From Caenorhabditis remanei (lineage: Eukaryota > Nematoda > Chromadorea > Rhabditida > Rhabditidae), in assembly GCF_010183535.1 (NCBI RefSeq), contig NC_071331.1:8742001-8806000 (forward strand): 64,000 nt of DNA, in the 5' to 3' direction. The translations under genes were made by a program, and so were the position numbers. The stretch's first letter is position 1. Each line of letters opens with the position of its first letter. Of the stretch, positions 1-17,880 are shown piece after piece. The notes below the pieces were generated by a model. The model made no database searches. It was not told the DNA's origin and saw nothing but the letters and a program-made list of their open reading frames with translations.

Positions 1-117
1 TATGCATGTAACGAACGACTAAAGGAATCTGAGAAGGGACGGGGGGAAATCGAAATAAGGATAAATATAAGTGGGGGATGGGGATGGGGAGTTTTAGTGA
101 ATTGAAGAAATGAATGA

Positions 118-7109
<6,992 letters not shown>

Positions 7110-7119
7110 ATTACCTGGA
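7110..7119 (-). promoter_or_regulatory. Probable spliced-leader acceptor of dld-1
   Basis: On the minus strand TTTTCCAG is followed by GTAAT and then the start ATG. No upstream coding exon joins here, and the site is only 5 nt from the ATG, as is usual for SL1 acceptors in Caenorhabditis. The sequence upstream (7120-7568) has no gene and presumably holds the promoter. Confidence 0.6.
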
Positions 7120-7568
7120 AAATAGCAGAAATTTAGCTTAAAAACCCTAAAATCCGATAATTTCTCAAAGAAATCATAATTTTCCACGTCATAATGATGC
7201 AAAAAATATGACAATTCGTGGGAAATTGACGTTTTTCAATGAAAAAAAAAAGAAAAAGCTCAAAAAATAAAATAAAATCATCCCGTAAAAAATTCCGACG
7301 GTGCGGCTCTTCTGTGCGAGACGCGAAGGGTTGCAAAAGTCCATGCGCCTTTAAACAGCAACGACACTCCGTTATCCCGCAATAATGAGGCGCGTGTTGT
7401 TTAGCGAATCGTTAGCGGTAGTTTAAATAATAGTTTTTTTTATTAAACAAAGTTTTTTGCTGGTTTTCGGTGCTTTTATATGAATTTTCAACCGAATTTT
7501 TTGATTAAAAATATAAAAAAGTAAAATTCATTTATGTTTCAGGAAATAAACCAACAAAAAGTCATTTT

Positions 7569-9560
7569 TAAAGCCAAACTCCATCAATAGTCCATCAATA
7601 AAACCCAATTGTCCGTCACCTTTCTCCACAAAGTCAGGAATCTCGGACCACTGCTCCCGTTTAACAATCTTGTGGTGAGTATCTAACCTTCTAGAACATA
7701 CGCTGAGAAATTATTCGAATTTCTCTGAAATTTTTGGTTGAAATGATGAAATCGCGCTTTATTGAAAAAAGAAAGTTCGCTAGAGCGCACTTACCATCCC
7801 AACGGTTTTCATGTTCAAGAGTAAGAAACTTGTAGTTTGTAGTTCATAATGTTTTTCTGTTTCTCATTTCAGTTTTTTTGAACAAAAAACATCGACGATT
7901 CGTTAGGGTCGTGTAAAACGAATCTGCTGTTCTAATTTCTTTTTTTTCCGAGGCGGCTAAAAATTTGAGGAAGGCTAGGTTAGCTGATGGAAAATTCTCC
8001 TGATTAGACGCAAAGTATTCACAAAATATTTATAAAAATGATGAAACCGAAAAATTTTCGGTTTTCAGGTTTTTTAAAATTTAGATCTAGGCTTTTTGAG
8101 ATTAAGAGATTAGGTTGAAATTAGACGAAACACATGTTTTCCGTTTCATATTTCTCATAAAGTATTTGTTTTTTGTTACAATCCCGGTTGAGTCCTTAGG
8201 TAAGTCCGTTAATGCCATTCCATCATAATATCTGGTTGAGCTCCAGTTTTGGAACTAAGTTTCAGAAAATTTCCATTTCCTTAAATGCCAGGAATCACTT
8301 TTTTTTTAAAGTCAGACAACATATTACTTTAACAAAATTTTCGTGAACTTTACGACAGTTCAAAAACAGTAGGTAGGATTAGTTATATTGGGATCAAAAC
8401 CGCCCTCTGGAGAATTACTTCTGTATTCTTTTCTCAGTTTTCAATTCTCCCCAGAAGTCCTAAAGACTGACATCGGTTTAATAAGTTTGTTGTTCTAAAT
8501 GGGACATCTTAATTAACGTAATTAACATGACAACATCCAATTTTAGGTTCACTGAAAAGTCACAAGAAAATAATTTCTTTTGAATCATTATTTCTTATGA
8601 ATAATCCCTATAAATCCTCGGCGTCAGTCGTTTTTTATAAACTCGAAACATTTCTGAATGTTGGTACAATCTTGGCAAGTTGTTTCATTTTATTTTGAAA
8701 ATATTCAGCATTGAAAACCATAAATTATTGCATCCCGATTACTTCTCATTCATAATTGTTTTGCAAAGCAGCAATAATTACAGCAGGAAACTATTGGAAA
8801 CTTTTTGGAATTCTTCGGAACAGTATCAATATATATAAATGAGTGGGACCAAATCTTTAACTCAATGTTTACCTGAACGATGGTTTGAAAATTTTTCTGT
8901 TTCAGAAAATAGTGAAGTTTGGAAAAATATATCAAACTTTCATTGGTCCACGGGTCTCCTTTCCGATTATTTTTGCAAGCATTTTTGTATTTTTTGAAAA
9001 CAATGAGTTGGCTACTTTGTGTAACGAGATCGTGATAGCAAGTTTCTGTACTGTAGAAAATCATTTGGTAAAATTTTTCGAGCCCTTTTAAGGTGATCAC
9101 ATAATAAGAGTTGAATGATATTATTTTTCAATAAATCATTCAATTTCTCAGATTTCAGAAACTCAAGTTGTTGTTGAAAATTACTTTTCCAATAAAAATC
9201 ATTGTTAAATATACTTTTTTTATTTGGTTTTTGAACGTTTTTGCATTCTTTACCATTACCGGCTAAAATTCTTTGCTTATTTTTGTGAATCCCTGAACAT
9301 TAATTCGAACTTTTTCATAACCAGTCATAAAACGCTCAACTAAATTCCTGACTTGTCCATTCCTCTGGACTCAATTATGTGTGCTTTCAAATTTTATAAT
9401 TGCCGAATTCTCTCTGTTTTTTCGCTACCAATTCGTTATCGGTTTCACTAGCCTGTACAAGAAACAGTTGTAAATGATGGTGTAGTTCGTCCGGTGGTAG
9501 TGTCATTCCCAAGTTCATAGTCATATCGTATATGTTTAGGGCTACTCCGACATTCCGTTT
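7569..9560 (-). pseudogene. Decayed tandem copy of the secreted Cys-rich gene at 17881-22678
   Basis: Three blocks match the intact gene in order and strand. 7571-7680 matches the last exon: DTHHKIV is retained, and a small duplication repeating the GATGGA stretch shifts the frame before the end. 7780-7870 matches a donor region and an intron edge (tagagcgcacttaccat; tagtttgtagtt). 9450-9545 matches exon 2 (tgtacaagaaacagttgtaaatgatggtg versus its counterpart at 19941, split here: agttgtacatgatggtg). Middle exons are missing and the reading frame is lost. Weaker intronic similarity continues to about 10000. I infer an old segmental duplication followed by decay; it is not expected to make protein. 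Confidence 0.8.
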
Positions 9561-10428
9561 CAAAAGCTTGCAACCGGCAGCATCAGACCATGAATTCTAT
9601 TTCCCCAGGGGCATTACTATACAAAGTTTCGAACTCACCTGTTTTATCATTTCCTGTCACCGTTCAATGTGATTTTTTTTTGCTGACTTTATGCATAACT
9701 TTAACTTGAAATTTGAGTAACCATGAAGTAGCAAATTAGAATATTCGGAACTTTTGTCAATTCTTTGGAACAGTAACTCACATAATATTCGGTTTCACTG
9801 TTTATTTCCAATACCGCATTGTAGACTCACCAAAGTAATCCGTTTTTTTTACAAAGGTTAGTGTCCACTGATTCCATTTTTAATTTTGACAAAAGATATA
9901 GCTCTACGCATTAAAATGATGCTTCTACTCAGGAAATTTATTAGATATCTGAAACATGGATATTTCACTCAGGCTGCACTGAACTCTTCCTGAGGTGCAA
10001 TTTCACTTGGAATCGGAGACAACTTTTTGTGTGAAGACGTTATACTGACCACCGTCTTCTACGGAATCCAACTTATGTTTATCTGACAATCGACAATTCT
10101 GCGCATTTCTAGAAGGAAAATCCCCATAGTTATCTGTACCACTGTTGATACGGCTTGAAAGTTGATTCATATCAATTCCTCTATCATTTTCAAAGAAAAC
10201 TCGTGTGGCACATATCGAAAGTATGTAAGTACAACATTCAACACGTACATTTCATAAGAATTGTGAAACCTATTTTTTTCTGAAAGGTAATTGGCACCAG
10301 TAATTAGGTCACTACTAATTCTGTTTCAATAGTGTATCTTCATTCAAAAAGTTTAAAATAAGTTTATTAGGGATACGATAGAAAAAAAACTATTGTACAA
10401 ATCAGAGTGGAACTCCATAATTATCTCA

Positions 10429-10762
10429 TTAAAGGGGGACACCGGTATTCCGAAAATTGAGATTTTTTGATATGAATCGACTCAGAATTTTGTGGAAAAA
10501 AGAAAAGTCTCTTGGAGCCAGGTCCAAAAATTAGTCTAAAACGATTTCAACATTTTTTCACGTGCACGGCGAGAGAATTTTACGTTGAAATATAATGAAA
10601 AATTCCATGCGAGAGGCCTTTTTTTGACACTTTGAGGCCTTATAACTCGTTTTAGACTAATTTTTGGACCTGGCTCCAAGAGACATTTCTTTTTTCCACA
10701 AAATTCTGAGTCGATCCATATCAAAAAATCTTTATTTTTTGAAAACCGGTGTCCCCCTTTAA
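10429..10762. mobile_element. Palindromic element with TTAA ends
   Basis: TTAAAGGGGGACACCGG at the left returns as CCGGTGTCCCCCTTTAA at the right. The arms of about 150 bp are nearly perfect, including gagccaggtccaaaaattag and its complement. TTAA at both borders suggests piggyBac-type target use. There is no coding capacity, so it is a non-autonomous foldback. Confidence 0.85.
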
Positions 10763-11093
10763 AACCTCCACAGTGAGTTTTGACTTTTTTGAAGTTTCAT
10801 TATTTAACATCCTTTGATTCGAGCTCTACTTATCCCCTCACAGACTATAGTTCACAAACTTTTTTATTTCGATCTAGCAGACTATCTCTCTTGTCCATTA
10901 TTGTAAAAATTCACTTAATTTATCATAATCTTATATTTTGCTATCAAATATATATTCCAAGTCTTAAAATTTACCAGGCTTCTGAAACTTGGATATTTTT
11001 TGAGTTCGTTGATATTCATTAGTTGTTTAAGCAAATTATTACTTGGTAAATTAAAAACCACAATTCTCGTAAATTAATTTCGAAACGGTGATT

Positions 11094-12203
11094 TATACAG
11101 TAGCGAGCATAAGTGAGCACCCCTTCATACTTTTATGTGTAACTCTGCTGAATCGTGTCTGTTTTGCAAAAACTTTTTTTTGAAAGGTAGCCAAAGTATT
11201 CAGCATTAGGAAAATATGTTTTTTGAAAATTTTCCATAACTGATTTTTTCGATAATCGATTTTTCCTGATCTTGATTTGAAAATCCGAAAAAAAACTTTT
11301 TATTTTTCTCTTGGAGCTATTGAGTTTTTTTTTTCAAAATGTTGGAAAATAATCATATAAACAAAAAATTATGTTGAATCGGTTTCTTAAACTCTGACCA
11401 TCGTGCTAGAGCTCCAGAAGTCAAAAGTAATGGTCACGGGAAAATCCTCATAACTCATCAAAAAATGCTCGAAATTTGTCGAAACATGTACCAAAAGACG
11501 TGTCTTGAGTTTTTCTACAAATCATCATTAAAAAGTCTTAATTTTTTAAAAATAACTTTTCTATTTTTTTTCACTAAAAAATGATTTTATTCCCATTTTT
11601 TCTCCATTTCCCGATATTTTCTGACTATAAAACGAGCATACTTTTCAAAAACTGGATAGAAAATGCTTTATCACATATAATAAAACACATATCTGTATTA
11701 TTTGATCGTTTTATAGTCAGAAAATATCGGGAAATGGAGAAAAATGGGAATAAAATCATTTTTAGTGAAAAAAAATAGAAAAATTATTTTTTCAAAAATT
11801 AAAACTTTTTGATGATGGTTTGTAGAAAAAACTCAAAACACGTCTTTTGGTACATGTTTCGACAAATTTCGAGCATTTTTTGGAGCTCTAGCACGATGGT
11901 CAGAGTTTAAGAAACCGATTCAACATAATTTTTTGTTTATATGATTATTTTCCAACATTTTGAAACAAAAAACTCAATAGCTCCAAGAGAAAAATAAAAA
12001 GTTTTTTTTCGGATTTTCAAATCAAGATCAGGAAAAATCGATTATCGAAAAAATCAGTTATGGAAATTTTTCAAAAAACATATTTCTCTATTGCTGAATA
12101 CTTTGGCTACCTTTCAAAAAAAAGTTTTTGCAAAACAGACACGATTCAGCAGAGTTACACATAAAAGTATGAAGGGGTGCTCACTTATGCTCGCTACTGT
12201 ATA
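11094..12203. mobile_element. 1.1-kb foldback element with TA-flanked ends
   Basis: tatacagtagcgagcataag at the left is mirrored by cttatgctcgctactgtata at the right. The arms of about 500 bp are almost identical around a loop near 11650-11690. The left arm holds about 50 bp (near 11418-11470) that the right arm lacks, so one arm has gained or lost sequence. Ends starting TACAGTA beside TA suggest a Tc1/mariner-related foldback; this is inference from the termini only. Confidence 0.85.
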
Positions 12204-12844
12204 TCTACTGACCCTATAACGAAGACATTCTGAATATGTTTAATAGTAAGCCACCAGGAACAACAAGAAAACAATTAAAGAGTAATGAAATATGCCTGTA
12301 ACGGTAACTAGTTACTAAAAGTCGATAAGCAATTTCACCATTTCAATGTAGTTATTTCAGTTGATTATTGGAAGACGATGAGTTCCCGGTTCTATGAATA
12401 TACCTGACATATTTTTCTTTTGAAGTTTGATAGCTTGATTTTTAAAAGATTGTCTGACACATTCCCTGGAACAATTTCATTAGCAAAATCTAGGCTTCTC
12501 AAAAAACTAGTGAAGGCTCATAGCTATGTGTGCCGTCAACAGATCTTCAGTTCACGTAAATATAATTCCTGTTATTTCACAAGATTAGAATGTTTTGGAA
12601 TAGAAATCAACTTCTGCAATTTGTTCCTGCAGCGAGTTTGAAAAAATTTTCAATTTTCTACTAAATATAATCTAACGATATCAAAGCTAACACCAAACAA
12701 CTAAAAATGGGTGTCTTGCTGTTTCGCGTTGTTTTTAACTTGAATAGCATCTAAAAATTTCCATTTCCTAACAGTTCAAACTGAAAACTTTAGAATAATA
12801 TATTTCTAGGCAAAAAAATAATTTCTTAAATTTCTTGTTAGAAC

Positions 12845-13116
12845 CATACTTGCCACGGGCCGGGCCGGACTTGAGTGACTTTTTTCCGAAAAACATGTTT
12901 TTTTCAGCAGTAATATTTGAAAAAGTGGTTTTTGGGGCGTTTTATGAAAAAATTCGATAGATTTAATGAATTTAATTAGTTCTGCAGTGAACTTAGTGAT
13001 AAAAACACTTGAAAACTATTTTTGAGGTGCAAAAATTTTAAACAATTTTCCACCCGGGCCGGCAAAATTTTCCCTCGGCCCGGCCCGCCTGGTCGGTCCG
13101 TCAAATGACAAGTATG
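12845..13116. mobile_element. GGGCC-rich terminal-repeat element with 8-bp target duplication
   Basis: The element begins catacttgccacgggccggg and ends tcaaatgacaagtatg. It is flanked on both sides by gttagaac (12837-12844 and 13117-13124), a perfect 8-bp duplication. The interior has GGCCCGGCCC-type runs next to both ends and A+T-rich sequence between. There is no open frame. The 8-bp duplication points to hAT-type transposase in trans. Confidence 0.9.
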
Positions 13117-14183
13117 GTTAGAACGGAAGAAAAAGTAACTCTCGTGCCGACGGATGTTGGTTAATTAGCTGTGAAAAAATTTTAAAATTAATGATACAAT
13201 CCAGAAAAAAACTGTTTCACTAGCTTCTGAAATATAAGTGTTTTTCTAAGAACCCATTTAGCGTTTATTTCAAACCGTGTCAATGATAGCTTCAGTTATA
13301 AAGCGTCGAAGAATTTCAAGGCAAATAACCAACAGTGTATGAAATTTAGTGCGAATTTTTCTGTTTCACATAGTTCATGAACGAGATTCGTGAATCAGGA
13401 AGTCACTATTGGTCGTATAATCTGTTCCTATTCTAAAATTCGGCTTGTTTCCCATCGGAAATAAGCCTGTTCTGTTGTTCACAGGTTTCTACTGTTTCTA
13501 CTTGTCAGTAACTTTTATTCGACGTCTTCATGTTGTTTTGTGGTAAAAAAAACCATATAATGTTTTGTTGAATTTCGAACTAGAACTGTATTAAATGGAC
13601 ATTAAAAGCACTCAAAACAGTTTTTGAGAAAAAAATCTCTTTCCAAAACAGTGTTAAAATGTTGCACAAAATCCATCGATACTATGTTGCCTACATGTTT
13701 AGCAGCAAGGAAACAAATTTTTCATTGCATATTGTTTTTTATGTGTACTCACTCTTTTCGGATAATTTTCTGAGAAAAATTTGAATTGAGGCATTTCACG
13801 CGGTTTCAAACCAAAATTAAATTAAAGATATCTGTTACACTTAGTTTTGTCAAGGAAAAATATACGTTTTGAGCGCAGCTATAACTTTTAAGAATACATG
13901 TGACGTTGAATATCTGGGAATCAGAAAACTACTCTTTTTCATTGGAAGCATTTATCCCAGTAGCGATTTCGGATAATGCACTACTGAAGAGTATAAGTTT
14001 ATATAAAAAACGTTTCATTGAAAAAGGTTTGTTGAAAAGTAATCGTAGACAGTTTTGGAACTTTTTCTCATGAGATTTTCTCGTTCGAAAACATAGACGT
14101 CAAAACTTTACCAGTGTAAATACGACAAGCATTCAAAAAAATGTAGTGTAGACCCACTGAAAAATGGAATTCTTGAGGAAATA

Positions 14184-14622
14184 TACCGTAAAAACTCTAT
14201 TTGAGTTGCCCTTCTATTTGAATTGCCCCTCTAATAGTGTTGCCCTCCGACGGACGCTTTGAACAATAGAGTTGCACCCCCTAATTGAATTGCCCCTCTA
14301 ATAGAGTTGCCCCTCTAATAGAGGTGCCCCTGTCAGTACGCAAACACCGCGGTGACGAATCACTTGATGTCGATGAAATTTAAATTGATTAATCTCATTT
14401 CAATCCAATCTTGTTAAATTTGTTGTTTTCTTTTTAATTTTTAGTTTTTTTGTTAATTGAAGTTATAAAAATTACGCCTTAAAATTAAAATTTTATCTTA
14501 AAAAAACATTTTGAACAATAGAGTTGCACCCTCTATTTGAATTGCCCCTCTAATAGAGTTGCACTCCGACGGACGCTTTGAACAATAGAGTTGCATGCAA
14601 CTCAAATAGAGTTTTTACGGTA
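14184..14622. mobile_element. Inverted-repeat element with TACCGTAAAAAC ends and GAGTTGCCCCT iterations
   Basis: taccgtaaaaactctatttg at the left is mirrored by caaatagagtttttacggta at the right. Inside each end a unit close to taatagagttgcccctc is repeated several times, and ccgacggacgctttgaacaa occurs at both ends. TA at the borders suggests a TA target. A relative with the same outer ends is at 36087-36328. Confidence 0.85.
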
Positions 14623-14920
14623 TTTGCCAATAAATTATTTTGTAAAATGGTTTTAATGACCTGATAAAACTTAAGGTAGTTATTTGAAACGGGAATTAAT
14701 AAAGTGTTTCGAATAATTTTTAACTAGACCAACAATCACTTTTCTTAATTACTTAATTGTACAATCGCACAATGACGTACTCTGTTTCCTCACTTTTTCT
14801 TTTTTGCACTGTTTCACTACTATATTAAGACCATCAAATATTCAATAGTTTGATAATTTAATGCAATTTAGCACGCAAAAATTATGTAGTTGTATATCCA
14901 ATTCAGAGTGTTACACGCAT

Positions 14921-15422
14921 CATACTTGTCAAATCACGGGCCGGCCCGCGGGCCGGCCCGGGCCGGGCCGGGCCGGGCCGGGCCGGGCCTGCTGAAAATT
15001 TCAGGGCCCGGAACCAAAAAATTATTTTTGAAAAATAGAATTGAAAGTCTTGGAAATTAAATTTTTTCTTCGGTCTATACTAAATCAAGGTCGGGGGATT
15101 CGATTAGACTACTTTCAGAAGCCTCCAGCAAGTTCTTGATCCTGATTCTGATCATCGGCTGATCATCACAGAGACTTTGAGAGGCTCAAAGTTTATAGTG
15201 ACAAAATAACTTATTCTGACAATTTCCGTTTGCACTTGTTGTCTTTTTATAATTTCTAATCAATAATATGTTTGCCATAAAGTAGTAAACGAAAAAACAA
15301 TGGGAAAACGACGAAAATTTTTTTTTTCAATATTTTGACGGGCCGAACGGGCCGGGCCGGGTCGGAAGATTTTTTTAGCGGGCCCGGCCCGGCCCGGCCC
15401 GGCCCGGCCCGTGACAAGTATG
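14921..15422. mobile_element. GGGCC-rich terminal-repeat element with 8-bp target duplication
   Basis: This 502-bp element begins catacttgtcaaatcacggg and ends cccgtgacaagtatg. The flanks are acacgcat on both sides (14913-14920 and 15423-15430). Long GGCCC arrays lie inside each end. It is the longest copy of the family here and carries no transposase. Confidence 0.92.
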
Positions 15423-15978
15423 ACACGCATAATTTGAAAGTGTTACTTAGTGTTTCTTACCAATGATACTCTTTAACATTTTTTTTTCTTACCAATGATA
15501 CTGAAAACAATAAATTGCTTTATAGAATCGATTTCAATAAAAACTTTCAAATATATAACCATCATCTAAATTTCTCTCAGCCGGAGTGAAAAATGTGCAC
15601 GATTTTTTCTCAATTTTTTTGAAATTTTCATCAAAAAGTAGTTAAGATTCTCAAATATTCTCGTACGCTTCAATTTTTATCGATGTTCCAAAAAAAAGAA
15701 AATATTAACAAGATTTAAAATCCAGGTTGAACTAATTTCAAAATGAAGCTTCGGGATAACAGGTTATTACACAGTCAAAACTTATTTCCCACTTTACAGA
15801 TACGAGTAACAGCAAATGAATTTTTATGCTTGTTGTTTCACGGTATATATATATTTATAGAGAGAAATTAAACTAAAGATATTGGTTTCCGAAATTCCGT
15901 TCTTTTCTCAAACGTGGAATACCGTCTAAATGTTGGGAAAAATGCTGGTCAATTTGAAACTCATAATTTGATTCCTAT

Positions 15979-16668
15979 TAGAGTGTCGTCTCGCGAGAAT
16001 CAGTTACAGCACTTTGCGAGAATTTCAGCTGAATCCAGCATATTCTCGTCTCGTTCTGTCTCGTTTTGTCCAGCATAAATTTCAGCATATTCTCGTTCAG
16101 CATAGTTCAGCAAAGTTCAGTTCAGCAAAAGTTCAGTTACAGCATATTCCAGCACGTTTCATTTATTTTTCATTCCCGCATAATTTTACGCTGGACATTG
16201 CGAGAATCTCGCGAGACAAACGTGGTCATTCTTTTGTATAAATAATATAATTTTGACGTTTCTACTCATTTTTTCATGCAAATTTTTACGAAATGAATGT
16301 TGAAAATAAAGCAAAATTGACATTGTTAGAACCGTGACCTTCGAAAAAAGTTCAAAATGAAGGAACACTGTACTTGATTCACAATGAAAGATCACGGAAA
16401 TAACAATTTAGCATAATTTTTCTATTTTTCTCACATAAAAATAATTCACGTTCGTCTCGCGAGATTCTCGCAATGTCCAGCAAGAAATCATGCGGGAATG
16501 AAAAATAAATGAAAAATAGATGAAACTTTTGCTGAACTGAACTTTGCTGAACTATGCTGAACGAGAATATGCTGAACTTTATGCTGGACAAAACGAGACA
16601 AAACGAGACGAGACGATTGCGAGAATATGCTGGAATCAGCTGGAATCGTCTCGCGATACGACACTCTA
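15979..16668. mobile_element. 690-bp foldback with TAGAGTGTCG ends and 8-bp target duplication
   Basis: TAGAGTGTCG at the left is mirrored by CGACACTCTA at the right, and attcctat flanks both sides (15971-15978 and 16669-16676). Each arm carries many copies of TCTCG and of CAGCAT/TTCAGC, so short motifs are iterated inside the ends. The arms are about 250 bp with a diverged centre. The duplication length suggests a hAT-mobilised non-autonomous element. Confidence 0.9.
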
Positions 16669-17071
16669 ATTCCTATACAAAAAATATAAATTCAATTCAC
16701 TTGAGATGAATACGATTTATATCTATATCACCCCATAACGATGAAGTTCTAAGAGTTACACGTTGAACAACAAGAAAACAACTAAAAAGCTATAAAATCT
16801 GTTTGTAACGGTAACTAGTTGATAATATAACGTCAAATCTTGTAGGAAAACAACATTTTCTGGAAGTTTCCAGTTTCAAATAACTATTAAGATTTTTCAT
16901 CTGCCTTTTGAATTACTTGGTAGTATAGTTCCGGTAAAACACCATGTCGACCTGACATTTCAAGTTAAAAAAAAGTTACTTTCCTGCCTCGGAATCTAAT
17001 CCCTGAGAGCAACAACAAAACATTTTGAAAACTGCAACTTACTGTTTCATCCAAAAGATATACACTTTAAC

Positions 17072-17351
17072 TATTAGCAGCCCATCCTTTCTTACAACTG
17101 CGATCCACTTCAAACGAGAGAGTATCGGCGAGAGACGCAGAGTTTTGTTGTGGCGCGAAACAGATTTTCTACATTTTTGATCTATTTTTCATAATTTTCT
17201 CTTGGAAGTTGGCAAAAAAGATTATAAAAACTTGTGAAAATAGGTCAAAAATGGTGAAAATCTGTTTCGCGCCAGAAAATACTCTGCGTCTCTCGCCGAT
17301 ACTCTCTCGTTTGAGGTGGGGCGCGGTTGTAACTTAAATGCTCGGCTAATA
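17072..17351. mobile_element. TATTAGC inverted-repeat element, copy 1
   Basis: The ends are TATTAGCAG and CGGCTAATA. The arms share the 20-mer cgagagagtatcggcgagag, with cgcagag following, on the left, and their complement on the right. The centre contains a smaller palindrome around cgcgaaacagattttc. TA at the borders. Confidence 0.8.
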
Positions 17352-17433
17352 TGACGGGTATAATTATTTTGCGCAAATAGTATAATCATATGCTGCTATC
17401 TAACAATTTTGGAGAATAAAAATTATTTTGATG

Positions 17434-17714
17434 TATTAGCGGCTCACGCCTTCTTACAACTGCGCACCACCGCAAACGAGAGAGTATCGGCTAGAGACGC
17501 AGAGTTTTTACTGGCGCGAAACAGATTTTCACTATTTTTGATCTAATAAATTTTCACATGTTCTAAAAATTTTTTTGCCAATTTCCGAAAGAAACCTATG
17601 AAAAATAGATCAAAAATAGTGAAAATCTGTTTCGCGCCAGAAAAACTCTGCGTCTCTAGCCGATACTCTCTCGTTTGCGATGGAGCGCACTTGTAAGAAA
17701 AATGTTCTGCTAAT
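17434..17714. mobile_element. TATTAGC inverted-repeat element, copy 2
   Basis: It has the same architecture as the copy 360 bp upstream: TATTAGCGG at the left, CTGCTAATA at the right, and arms with cgagagagtatcggctagag. It differs from copy 1 in the loop, so these are two insertions or an old tandem copy. Confidence 0.8.
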
Positions 17715-17880
17715 ATCTTATTTCTAAAAAGATAACGTTGTAATCTAGCGTTTCTATACGAATTGCAGTTTCAAACAACTATAAAATGTTTTCCGTCTCT
17801 CAACTTCAGTTGCTGTGTTTAAACAAAAAATCAAAAATAAAAACAATTTATTCAGATCCATAAAGTCAACGAAATGCCAT

